Shown here: positions 1 to 7,180 of the stretch, piece after piece | Numbering within the stretch: position 1 is the first letter of the stretch | Layout: each line of letters starts with the position of its first letter | Assembly (NCBI GenBank): GCA_937983065.1 | Contig: CALKAL010000134.1 | Location: 1-18,677, forward strand | Reading direction: 5' to 3' | DNA length: 18,677 bases | Source of the DNA: an uncultured Bacillaceae bacterium | Lineage (GTDB): Bacteria > Bacillota > Bacilli > Bacillales > Alkalibacillaceae | Program-made: the position numbers and the translations under genes | The notes under the pieces: generated by a model | Told to the model about the DNA's origin: nothing | The model's input: the letters and a program-made list of their open reading frames with translations, nothing else | Databases searched by the model: none

Positions 1-45
1 ACGAGTAGAAATGTCATCATATTTTCAAAATCATTTTCTAAGTAA
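1..45 (+). CDS. Possible 3' end of an upstream gene
   Basis: The frame starting at base 1 is open from the window edge to a TAA at 43-45, giving only 14 residues (TSRNVIIFSKSFSK). The other two plus frames hit a stop within the first few codons. A C-terminal tail of a gene lying upstream is therefore possible, but the piece is too short to identify and no terminator hairpin follows it. It could equally be non-coding. Confidence 0.2.
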   Translation, partial: TSRNVIIFSKSFSK

Positions 46-91
46 CAGATTTACATGCATGATTAGAAAGCTAGCTTCACGCAATCCAGAC

Positions 92-100
92 TGGTATATT
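92..100 (+). promoter_or_regulatory. Extended -10 promoter of the gntR-ABC operon
   Basis: TGGTATATT is a TGn-extended -10 box with five of six matches to TATAAT. No convincing -35 lies 16-18 bases upstream, which extended -10 promoters tolerate. Transcription would start near 107, just before the palindrome at 114-133, so a repressor bound there would block the start of the operon. Confidence 0.5.
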
Positions 101-113
101 TTTTTAACATCAG

Positions 114-133
114 TGTATTATCCGATTAATACA
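114..133 (+). promoter_or_regulatory. Probable GntR (YtrA-type) operator palindrome
   Basis: TGTATTA and TAATACA form a perfect 7-bp inverted repeat separated by 6 bases. It lies between the extended -10 box and the ribosome binding site of the GntR gene. YtrA-type regulators are known to bind TGTA/TACA-type palindromes of about this size, usually at their own promoter. Autoregulation is therefore the natural reading. Assignment is by position and pattern only. Confidence 0.5.
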
Positions 134-156
134 TTAAATATTCAGGAGTTGATGGG

Positions 157-546
157 ATGGAAATTAAGTTTAATAATCGCGACCCCGTCTACGTGCAAGT
201 CGTTCGGTACTTTAAAGAACAAATTGTGAAAGGAATTTTTGAACCAGGGCAGCAAATTCCATCAAGAAGGGAGTTGGCAAGTTTGCTTAAAATTAATCCG
301 AACACGGCACAGCGGGCTTACAAGGAAATGGAGGATGAGCGTTTAATAAAAACAGAAAGTAATCAACCGAGTCGAATTACTTCTGATGAAACGAAAATAA
401 AAGAGGTTCGAGAGGAATTAATTAGAGAAGCAGTGGAACATTTCGCAAATTCAATCCAATCGATCAATGTTCCGTTAGATGAGGCCATTAGTAAAGTTAA
501 GGAACATTATGAAAGCCTCAACGAAGATAAGGAGGGTAACCAATGA
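157..546 (+). CDS. GntR-family transcriptional regulator, YtrA subfamily
   Basis: A 129-residue DNA-binding repressor. An N-terminal winged helix-turn-helix spans about residues 10-75, with a recognition helix near NPNTAQRAYKEME (47-60). The rest is only a short charged helical tail of about 50 residues, with no large ligand-binding domain. That build is diagnostic of the YtrA subgroup, which usually controls adjacent ABC transporters. The ATG at 157 is preceded by AGGAG with 8-base spacing. The gene overlaps the ATPase gene by 4 bases (ATGA), so the two are translationally coupled. A palindromic operator candidate lies at 114-133. In B. subtilis the YtrA operon responds to cell-wall antibiotics that bind lipid II; whether that holds here is inference. 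Confidence 0.88.
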   Translation: MEIKFNNRDPVYVQVVRYFKEQIVKGIFEPGQQIPSRRELASLLKINPNTAQRAYKEMEDERLIKTESNQPSRITSDETKIKEVREELIREAVEHFANSIQSINVPLDEAISKVKEHYESLNEDKEGNQ

Positions 547-1232
547 TTGAAGTTAAACATATCGTTAAAAAATTTGGACGAAAAACTGTTTTAAAGGATG
601 TATCTTTTACAGCAAATAAAGGTGAAATTACGTGTTTAATCGGAATTAATGGTGTCGGTAAAACGACGATTTTAAACGCGATTACGAGATTGACACCGCT
701 AAATGACGGAGAAATTCTCGTTAACGGTGAATCGTTTCATCCAAGTATTTTTGAAAAAGTCTCATACATCCCTGATACGATTACGATGTTACCGAATATG
801 AAAATAAAAGATGCGATGGAGTTTATGAATGATTTTTATAAAAGCTGGAATCAAGAAAGAGCTGATGAGATTTTGCAATTTTTTAATTTGAAGGAAGAAG
901 AAAAAATTTCATCCCTCTCAAAAGGTAATACAGCTAAGGTGAACTTAATGCTAGGTTTAGCGCTTGATACTGATTTTGTTTTAATGGATGAGCCATTTTC
1001 TGGAATCGATATATTTAGCCGAGAACAAATAGCTGACGTGTTTACGAGTCATCTAATTGAAGATCGGGGCGTTATTATTACAACTCATGAAATAAATGAT
1101 ATCGAGCATTTAATTGATAAAGCCGTTATTTTAAATGATGGCATTGTTGTGAAAGAGTTTAGCACAGAAGAAATTAGAGAAACAGAAGGAAAATCTGTCA
1201 TCGATGTTATGCGGGAGGTGTATCGTCAATGA
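543..1232 (+). CDS. ABC transporter ATP-binding protein
   Basis: A 229-residue cytoplasmic nucleotide-binding subunit of the small BcrA/YtrB-like type. Walker A is GINGVGKTT (34-42). Walker B is FVLMDEP, with the catalytic Glu at 150, and the switch His is 182 in IITTHE. The signature motif is degenerate: LSKGN (125-129) instead of LSGGQ, and the Q-loop position reads YIPD rather than ending in Gln. Similar loosened signatures occur in YtrB/BcrA-type ATPases, so activity is still likely. It overlaps the regulator gene upstream and the permease gene downstream by 4 bases each. It probably powers the six-helix permease encoded next. Substrate unknown; export or envelope-stress relief is inferred from the family. 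Confidence 0.9.
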   Translation: MIEVKHIVKKFGRKTVLKDVSFTANKGEITCLIGINGVGKTTILNAITRLTPLNDGEILVNGESFHPSIFEKVSYIPDTITMLPNMKIKDAMEFMNDFYKSWNQERADEILQFFNLKEEEKISSLSKGNTAKVNLMLGLALDTDFVLMDEPFSGIDIFSREQIADVFTSHLIEDRGVIITTHEINDIEHLIDKAVILNDGIVVKEFSTEEIRETEGKSVIDVMREVYRQ

Positions 1233-2062
1233 AAAGCTATTTAAAACTGTTAAATTTTGAAATGAACCGATTAGCAAAATTTCTTTTCATTTTAATTCTC
1301 GTCGTTTTCGGGATTCAAATTGCTGGAACAGTCGTCATATCGCTAGGGTTTACATCAGAAATCAATGATTTGATGATTCGCCAAGGGTTGACTGAGGAAG
1401 AAGTACTTAATGTGTTTGGAAAAATGACTTTTCAACAAATCGTGATCTCGGTCTTCTTCTTTGGAACGATATTTATTGCCGCGACGTCCGTTTTGTTTTA
1501 CATCTTTTTAATTTGGTACCGAGATTGGGTAGGGAAAAATACGTTTGCTTACCGCCTCCTTATGTTACCGACAAATCGAATCAATGTTTATCTCGCTAAG
1601 CTTTCGACGATTCTTATTATGACTTTAACCTTTGTAGCGTTACAAATCATTCTTTTAAAATTTGAGATTCAACTGTTTGAATGGATTGTCCCAGAAGCAT
1701 TTCGCGAGGATCTAACCGTAAGTCAAGCATTAAGACAAAGTATTGAAATGGGACTTCTTTACCCGTATACATTTTTTGAATTTCTTATTAATTACGGTAC
1801 AGGCATTACCTTAGTTGCAGTTATTTTTACGTTTATTTTATTCGAAAGAAGTTATCGTGTAAAAGGAATATTTATCGGTATAGGCTATGGTGTCCTATCG
1901 ATTCTCGTATTGTTTAGCCCATTTTATATTAATGACTTATTACTAAACAATTATTTTTATACAGATGAACTGATACTCATGTTTATAATGGCGGACATTA
2001 TCGTTTTAGGTTCAGCTATCTTTCTAGGCCACTATTTATTAAAAAACAAAATAAGAATATAA
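1229..2062 (+). CDS. ABC transporter permease-like membrane protein
   Basis: A 277-residue integral membrane protein. About six hydrophobic segments lie near residues 17-40, 70-95, 120-144, 185-205, 212-232 and 247-270. Extracytoplasmic loops would fall around 42-68 and 146-180. I see no enzyme motif. The start codon overlaps the ATPase stop (ATGA), so it is almost certainly the membrane partner of that ATPase. No second permease is present, which suggests a homodimeric pore or a partnership with the anchored protein encoded next. The substrate cannot be read from the sequence. Confidence 0.8.
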   Translation: MKSYLKLLNFEMNRLAKFLFILILVVFGIQIAGTVVISLGFTSEINDLMIRQGLTEEEVLNVFGKMTFQQIVISVFFFGTIFIAATSVLFYIFLIWYRDWVGKNTFAYRLLMLPTNRINVYLAKLSTILIMTLTFVALQIILLKFEIQLFEWIVPEAFREDLTVSQALRQSIEMGLLYPYTFFEFLINYGTGITLVAVIFTFILFERSYRVKGIFIGIGYGVLSILVLFSPFYINDLLLNNYFYTDELILMFIMADIIVLGSAIFLGHYLLKNKIRI

Positions 2063-2075
2063 GGAGGAGACCAGT

Positions 2076-3326
2076 ATGAAAAAATATTGGAAATCGATAA
2101 CTATTATTTTAATTACAGTCCTCGGTATCGGTACGTTTTATATACAGTCATACATTAGTGCTTTATCATTACCAGATTTTAAAATAGAGACGGTTGAAGG
2201 TGATGAGACATTCATTGAAAATATTGTACTAGTTAGTGAATACGTAACTGATGCTGAAAACGTTGACGAGTACGGTTACGGTTATGGCCAAATTTTATAT
2301 TTAACTGAAGATAATACGATTTATCGTAATCAACTTTCATTAATTAATGAGATGAAAGGTATTCCTGAGACGAGGGAGCGTTTTTTACGGGATGAATATA
2401 GCTCCTTTTTTAGAGGGATTAACATGTGGAATGAGTCAATTTATGAAGATGAACAATATTTAGTTTCGGCCGATATTGTGTACAATTATTATCGTGGACT
2501 GTCAGAAGGAGTTAAAGTGAAATATTTGAATAAAGAAAACGGTCAGACTGAATCTATAGATTACCCTCTCAGTTCTAACAATCATTTAATCATTGATGAT
2601 ATACAAGTTAATGGGGATACGATTTTAGTTTTTGCTAAGCAGTGGACGTTTCGTGAAGACGGTCATGCTAAAGAAGCTGCATATTTGTATAAATTTGACA
2701 TGAATACGAATGAATTAATAACAACTGAAGAGCTATACGTTGTTGAAGCAGAGCCTGATCAATATGTTGATATTTCAATATTACACGATTCGAAATCTTG
2801 GTCTCCGAATGATTATGTCGTTTATCGTAGTATCATGCAAAGGGATGAAGCCGTTCAAGAATATGATGTTGAAGATGAATTTGGGGATGGAGAGAGAGTT
2901 CAGTTAGAGGATAACCGATTATTCGCTTATGAAGTCGCTACTGGAGAAATGAAAGAAGTTAATTTACCCGAATCATTAAGAGATAGATTTGTTAACTACT
3001 TTGATGGATCTAATTTATACTATGTCACTGGAGATGTTGATGAGTTAAAGTTAGCGGTTTATAGTTTAAAAGAAGATAAAATCATTAATGAGCTTGAAAT
3101 CGAATATACGAAATATGATAACGCTAGGATGCCTGGTTATTATATGTTAACGGTTGATGACGGTTATGTTTACTTCCATGAAACGTTAGTAACCGATGAA
3201 GGGACATCGTTTTTACAAGTGATTGATACAACAACGGGAGAGATTGTTTATAAAGGTAAAATCGTCCCAGAAAAATCGGACTTACAATTTGAAATGTTTA
3301 TTATGCGTACAGAGTTTCAATATTAA
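2076..3326 (+). CDS. Unrecognised membrane-anchored extracytoplasmic protein
   Basis: I do not recognise this 416-residue protein. It has a short basic N-terminus (MKKYWK) and one hydrophobic segment at about 7-30. No lipobox or convincing signal-peptidase site is visible, so the remainder is probably held outside the membrane by this anchor. The outer part is acidic and rich in Tyr, Asp and Glu. It has recurring strand-turn-strand stretches such as FDMNTNELITTEEL (207-220), YEVATGEMKEV (285-295) and IDTTTGEIVYKGK (383-395), a pattern consistent with a beta-propeller (inference). The AGGAGGAG ribosome binding site overlaps the permease stop codon region 13 bases upstream. It is the last gene of the operon, before a strong terminator. 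It may act as the sensor or accessory subunit of the ABC module. Confidence 0.75.
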   Translation: MKKYWKSITIILITVLGIGTFYIQSYISALSLPDFKIETVEGDETFIENIVLVSEYVTDAENVDEYGYGYGQILYLTEDNTIYRNQLSLINEMKGIPETRERFLRDEYSSFFRGINMWNESIYEDEQYLVSADIVYNYYRGLSEGVKVKYLNKENGQTESIDYPLSSNNHLIIDDIQVNGDTILVFAKQWTFREDGHAKEAAYLYKFDMNTNELITTEELYVVEAEPDQYVDISILHDSKSWSPNDYVVYRSIMQRDEAVQEYDVEDEFGDGERVQLEDNRLFAYEVATGEMKEVNLPESLRDRFVNYFDGSNLYYVTGDVDELKLAVYSLKEDKIINELEIEYTKYDNARMPGYYMLTVDDGYVYFHETLVTDEGTSFLQVIDTTTGEIVYKGKIVPEKSDLQFEMFIMRTEFQY

Positions 3327-3330
3327 TTTC

Positions 3331-3370
3331 AAAAAAACTTCCTTAATAAAGTCGTTAAGGAAGTTTTTTT
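3331..3370 (+). terminator. Rho-independent terminator of the ABC operon
   Basis: AAAAAAACTTCCTTAA (3331-3346) pairs perfectly with TTAAGGAAGTTTTTTT (3355-3370) around an 8-base loop, ending in seven T. The matching A-run on the left makes it potentially bidirectional. It starts 5 bases after the stop codon of the 416-residue protein. Confidence 0.92.
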
Positions 3371-3453
3371 CTGTCTTCTTTTACATACCGTGAGTAAGTT
3401 TTCCTCGATAAAAATTTCGTCAGTCATTTTTCTTTTAAAATATATGATAAAAT

Positions 3454-3483
3454 GGAGGGGCTATGAGTAAGACTAAGATGTAG
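3454..3483 (+). promoter_or_regulatory. Possible six-codon leader ORF upstream of ytgP
   Basis: A strong GGAGGGG (3454-3460) is followed by ATG at 3463 and the codons for MSKTKM, ending in TAG at 3481-3483. The TAG overlaps the weaker AGGTG ribosome binding site of ytgP (3482-3486). The frame differs from ytgP (29 bases between the two ATGs), so it is not an upstream start of that gene. A weak -10 (TATGAT, 3443-3448) lies just before; no good -35 is visible. It could couple translation to ytgP, or be fortuitous. Confidence 0.35.
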
Positions 3484-3491
3484 GTGAAAAC

Positions 3492-5120
3492 ATGTCGAAA
3501 TCAAATATAGTTCGTGGCACGATGATGTTAACTGGTGCTAATTACATATCTAAAGTATTAGGAATTTTATATGTCATTCCGTTTCAAATGCTCGTCGGAA
3601 GTGTCGGCGGAGCGTTATATTCCTATGCTTATAATCCATATCAAATTTTTATTAGTATATCGACATTAGGTATTCCGTTGGCGATGTCTAAATTCGTCGC
3701 TAAATATGATGCGCTCAAAGATTATCGGACGAAGGAAGCGATGTTTAAGTCGGGATTAATTTTCATGACGATAACTGGGCTCGTCTCTTTTTTAATTATG
3801 TTTTTTAGTGCGGAATTTTTGGCGAATATGTTCTTGCCGAATGATTCTTATGAAAACACGGTTGAGGATGCGAAGTTCGTCATTCAAATGGTCAGCTTTG
3901 CGTTATTAATTATCCCGCCGATGAGTTTAGTGAGAGGTTATTTTCAAGGGCATGGTTCCATGGGGCCTTCTGCGATATCAATCGTCTGTGAGCAAGTTGT
4001 GCGTATTTTATTTTTATTAATTGCGGGATATATTATTCTTCAAGTGTTAGATGGGACAGTTAAGCTAGCTGTCGGTTTTGCGGCTTTTGCGGCCTTTGTC
4101 GGGGCCCTTGCTTCAAGTGTTGTATTAGGTGGCTTTTATAAAAAAAGAAGACCGTACATTGAAAAGGAACTAAAAAATTCAAGAACAGACACTCCGACGA
4201 TATCAAAAAAACAAATGTATCGGGAACTTCTCGCATATGCTGGGCCGTTTATTCTCGTTGGGATCGCAACGCCTTTATACCAATTAATTGATCAGCTTAC
4301 GTTTAACCGAGCGATGGGGAACATTAATTTGGAGGAGATTTCAGAGAGTGTTCTTTCCGTCATACTCGTTTATGGCCACAAAATTGTTATCATCCCTGTA
4401 ACGATTGCAACAGCATTATCATTAGCTTTACTTCCAGCTATGACGCGAGCCTTTACAGATAAAAATAAATTACAATATAACAGTTATATTAATCAAGCAT
4501 TATTAATGATTTTGGCCTTAATTTTACCAGCGAGTGTCGGTTTATCTATTTTAGGAACAGAAGCTTACGGGACGTTGTATAATGCTCAAGAAGCTTACGA
4601 TTTCGCTGGAGAAATTATGTCCTATTACGCACCGACAGCGTTGTTTTTCGCTTTGTTTACCGTCAGTGCATCGATGCTACAAGGAATTAATCAACAAAAC
4701 TTTGCTGTTGTAAGCTTAGGTATAGGTTTACTCATTAAGCTCATTTGTAACGTTCCATTCATTTATTTATTCGAAGGCAAAGGAGCTGTTTTAGCGACAA
4801 GTTTTGCTGTATTTGCAGCTTCATTTATTAATTTATGGTGGCTCTATCGAAAAACACGCTTTGATGTTAGACGATTACTAAAAGTTTCATTGCTCATCGT
4901 CGCTTTAACGGTGATAATGGCGATCATCGTATTCATCACGAAATGGCTCATCGGATTACCATTTGGCGAGGAGCCGTCAAAAATTAAGTTTATCGCCCAA
5001 TCATTCGGTTCAGTTATAGTAGGCGCTTATGTTTATTTATGGATGGCTTTCAAAATGACACTTTTAGAACGGCTATTTGGCAGCCGAGTCAATCGATTTT
5101 CAAAAATATTTTTCTCATAA
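3492..5120 (+). CDS. ytgP: Lipid II flippase-family membrane protein YtgP (MurJ)
   Basis: A 542-residue polytopic protein of the MOP/polysaccharide transporter superfamily, with roughly 14 hydrophobic segments spread along its whole length. The N-terminus (MSKSNIVRGTMMLTGANYISKVLG) and the length match YtgP of B. subtilis (about 544 residues). YtgP is identified there as MurJ, which flips lipid II across the membrane for peptidoglycan synthesis. Paralogues such as SpoVB and YkvU belong to the same family, so the exact assignment rests on resemblance and on the neighbouring ytzG. The ATG has a modest AGGTG site 5 bases upstream. ytzG follows after 15 bases, suggesting one transcript. The preceding terminator and leader ORF separate it from the ABC operon. 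Confidence 0.85.
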   Translation: MSKSNIVRGTMMLTGANYISKVLGILYVIPFQMLVGSVGGALYSYAYNPYQIFISISTLGIPLAMSKFVAKYDALKDYRTKEAMFKSGLIFMTITGLVSFLIMFFSAEFLANMFLPNDSYENTVEDAKFVIQMVSFALLIIPPMSLVRGYFQGHGSMGPSAISIVCEQVVRILFLLIAGYIILQVLDGTVKLAVGFAAFAAFVGALASSVVLGGFYKKRRPYIEKELKNSRTDTPTISKKQMYRELLAYAGPFILVGIATPLYQLIDQLTFNRAMGNINLEEISESVLSVILVYGHKIVIIPVTIATALSLALLPAMTRAFTDKNKLQYNSYINQALLMILALILPASVGLSILGTEAYGTLYNAQEAYDFAGEIMSYYAPTALFFALFTVSASMLQGINQQNFAVVSLGIGLLIKLICNVPFIYLFEGKGAVLATSFAVFAASFINLWWLYRKTRFDVRRLLKVSLLIVALTVIMAIIVFITKWLIGLPFGEEPSKIKFIAQSFGSVIVGAYVYLWMAFKMTLLERLFGSRVNRFSKIFFS

Positions 5121-5135
5121 AGGTGATAAAAATTG

Positions 5136-5846
5136 ATGCGGTTAGATAAAGCTTTAGCAAATCAAGGGTTCGGCTCAAGAAAAGTCGTAAAAAAATTTAT
5201 TCGTAAAGGATTAGTTGCTGTTAATGATGAGACGGTTAAAGACGGCTCGATGAAAGTTAATCCTGAAATCGATCAGATAACTGTTAATGGACAGCTTTTA
5301 AAGTATCGAAAATATATTTATCTCATGTTAAATAAACCGATAGGCGTCGTTTCAGCAACTCGTGATCCCGTGGAAAAAGTTGTTATCGATTTACTTGATC
5401 CAGAATATCAAAAGTTTTCCCTTTTTCCTGCGGGCAGATTAGATAAAGATACAGAAGGATTAATACTCCTGACGAATGACGGTGATTTATCCCATCGACT
5501 CTTATCACCGAAAAATGAAGTAGAGAAGGTGTATGAAGCTAAAATTCGTGGTCAAGTAACTGAAGATGATGTAGAACAGTTTCAAAATGGCATTGAATTA
5601 AAGGATGGGTATGTGACAAAGAGTGCCAATCTAGAAATTTTAAATTCAAGTCATTTATCCCACGTTAAAATTACAATTAAAGAAGGTAAATATCATCAAA
5701 TTAGACGGATGTTTGCTGCTTTAGGCAAAAAAGTAGTGGAATTAAAACGATTGCAGTTAGGTCCATTAAAATTAGATCCATTATTAAAACAAGGTGAGTA
5801 TCGAGAATTGACGGAAAACGAAATAATGCAGTTAAGAGAATATTAA
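5136..5846 (+). CDS. ytzG: RsuA/RluB-family 16S rRNA pseudouridine synthase
   Basis: A 236-residue enzyme that would convert a uridine in ribosomal RNA to pseudouridine. An S4 RNA-binding domain spans about residues 1-48 (RLDKALANQGFGSR). The catalytic domain holds the family motif GRLDKDTEGLILLTNDG, with the catalytic Asp at 103. Length fits RsuA-type enzymes (about 230-240). An in-frame TTG at 5133 exists, but I prefer the ATG at 5136: AGGTGAT (5121-5127) sits 8 bases before it and the protein then begins MRLDK as in relatives. It is probably cotranscribed with ytgP. Its stop codon overlaps the stop codon of the convergent ytzE, leaving no room for an intergenic terminator. The exact target position, probably U516 of 16S rRNA, is inferred from the family. 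Confidence 0.88.
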   Translation: MRLDKALANQGFGSRKVVKKFIRKGLVAVNDETVKDGSMKVNPEIDQITVNGQLLKYRKYIYLMLNKPIGVVSATRDPVEKVVIDLLDPEYQKFSLFPAGRLDKDTEGLILLTNDGDLSHRLLSPKNEVEKVYEAKIRGQVTEDDVEQFQNGIELKDGYVTKSANLEILNSSHLSHVKITIKEGKYHQIRRMFAALGKKVVELKRLQLGPLKLDPLLKQGEYRELTENEIMQLREY

Positions 5847-6076
5847 GTGGATTGTTTTGGAAGACGTACTTTTTTATTTGTCGTTGTCCATTTCCCTTTT
5901 TCACGACTGACGACGAGCCCGTTATAACGGAGGACATTTAAATCACGCTGAATAGTTCGGTCGGATAAACCGAATTCATCAGCAAGCTCTTTCGTCGTAA
6001 CAGAGCCGTTATCAAATATGTAAATGTAAATATCTTTTATTCTGTTTAACATGATTTCTGTCGGATCACCCATCAT
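5843..6076 (-). CDS. ytzE: Small DeoR-type helix-turn-helix protein YtzE
   Basis: A 77-residue protein that is essentially one winged helix-turn-helix domain. The helix-turn-helix is TTKELADEFGLSDRTIQRDLNVL (about 27-49), followed by a wing (GLVVSREKGKW). It has no sugar-phosphate effector domain, so it is not a full-length DeoR repressor. Size and sequence resemble YtzE of B. subtilis, which also lies next to ytzG. The start is an ATGATG pair with AGGAG 9 bases upstream, and a perfect -10 box lies at 6104-6109. Its regulatory targets cannot be deduced. Confidence 0.82.
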   Translation of the reverse strand: MMGDPTEIMLNRIKDIYIYIFDNGSVTTKELADEFGLSDRTIQRDLNVLRYNGLVVSREKGKWTTTNKKVRLPKQST

Positions 6077-6103
6077 TTACTCACTCTCCTAAACAGAAAG
6101 ATA

Positions 6104-6109
6104 ATTATA
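6104..6109 (-). promoter_or_regulatory. -10 box of ytzE
   Basis: On the minus strand this reads TATAAT, a perfect -10, 27 bases before the ytzE start codon. The expected -35 position is AT-rich but not a good TTGACA match. Confidence 0.5.
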
Positions 6110-6214
6110 TTCTTAAAATTATTGTACAATAAAACTAGTGGAAAAATCAAAAAATTCTTAATGAATCATGTTTTGTCGAATAAATGATAGATTGGATAAA
6201 AAAACTCATAGAAA

Positions 6215-6284
6215 TTTGTTAGATAGAGCGTTTTCGTGTTAAAAAACAGTTCTCTCTTCTCAAATAAAAATTAAATCTAACAAA
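6215..6284 (+). repeat. 10-bp inverted repeat in the ytzE-ytlQ intergenic region
   Basis: TTTGTTAGAT (6215-6224) is perfectly complementary to ATCTAACAAA (6275-6284) across 50 bases. Between the arms lies a second small inverted repeat, TGTT/AACA, near 6237-6248. In a ytlQ leader RNA this could form a long-range stem. The 256-base intergenic region (6077-6332) otherwise shows only AT-rich sequence and the ytzE promoter; I could not define the ytlQ promoter. No known riboswitch is recognised. Confidence 0.3.
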
Positions 6285-6332
6285 CTATATGACAGACCAG
6301 ATGAAGAAACATTTATTTAAATAGGTGATTTT

Positions 6333-7163
6333 ATGGCTCAATTAATTAAATTACAAGATTATATTTCCCGTTATGAAGTCGATATGTTTAAATATCCGAG
6401 TCAGTTTATCCGACTTAAAAAAGAACATTACGATAAAATTTTTGATGAATGGCAAAAAGAATTAGAACATGCTTCTTTTGAAGAAGGGGACATAATCTTA
6501 TCTTTACCAACTAATGAACTCGAATTGAAACAGAAATTTTTAAACAATATTTTTCCGTTTCAATTAAAATGGGCATCGAGTACCATTTCTGAAGTTTCTT
6601 TTTTAGATAAAGCTTATGAGGCTGATGAACGGCTGAAGTATTACTTACAGCGGTTTCCTGATACATATTTACTCATGTATGAACCGATTTTCAAATTGAA
6701 GCAGGCGGTGATTGATGGGGAAGTTATTATCATTACACCGTTTGAAATTATGTGTATTACCGAGTTAAATGCGGAAGAATCGACTCATTTTCAACCAATA
6801 GACGACCGGAAATGGATTAAAAAACAAGGAGGAAAGGAGACGACGATCGTTAGTCCAATCATTGGATTAAATCGAATGACAAAGACGATTCAAAGTATAT
6901 TAAATTATCATAATATCGAATTTCCGATTAAAAAAGTCGTCTTGGCGAAACATCATACGATTTCCGATGTCTATGAACCTTACAATACGGAAATTATTGA
7001 TCAATTAAAATATGAAAAATGGTTCAATCAATTACGGAAGACTTCGCATTCCTTAAAATTTCGCCAGCTAAAAGCGAGTGAGGCACTGTTAAATCACACT
7101 CAAAAAACGTTTATAAAACGCCCTGAGTGGCACGATGATGATGTTGATATGACGATTGAATAA
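6333..7163 (+). CDS. ytlQ: YtlQ-like protein of unknown function
   Basis: A 276-residue soluble protein with no signal peptide or membrane segment. The opening MAQLIKLQDYISRYEVDMFKYPSQFIRLKK and the position just before ytlR match my memory of B. subtilis YtlQ. The middle (VIIITPFEIMCITEL, about 130-144, then PIIGLNRMTKTIQSIL) loosely resembles the core of NERD nuclease-related domains, but the expected E-x-K catalytic pair is not evident. Nuclease activity should not be assumed. The ATG has AGGTGA only 4 bases upstream. ytlR starts 17 bases after the stop, so the pair is probably one operon. Confidence 0.65.
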   Translation: MAQLIKLQDYISRYEVDMFKYPSQFIRLKKEHYDKIFDEWQKELEHASFEEGDIILSLPTNELELKQKFLNNIFPFQLKWASSTISEVSFLDKAYEADERLKYYLQRFPDTYLLMYEPIFKLKQAVIDGEVIIITPFEIMCITELNAEESTHFQPIDDRKWIKKQGGKETTIVSPIIGLNRMTKTIQSILNYHNIEFPIKKVVLAKHHTISDVYEPYNTEIIDQLKYEKWFNQLRKTSHSLKFRQLKASEALLNHTQKTFIKRPEWHDDDVDMTIE

Positions 7164-7180
7164 AACTAAGGGGAAAAAAT

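Noticed and set aside
11..229. Open frame of 72 codons at the window start
   Set aside because: It has no ribosome binding site, overlaps the promoter, operator and start of the GntR gene, and its peptide has no family features.
5701..5937. 78-codon minus-strand frame across the ytzG/ytzE junction
   Set aside because: It overlaps two clear genes and has no ribosome binding site or recognisable domain.
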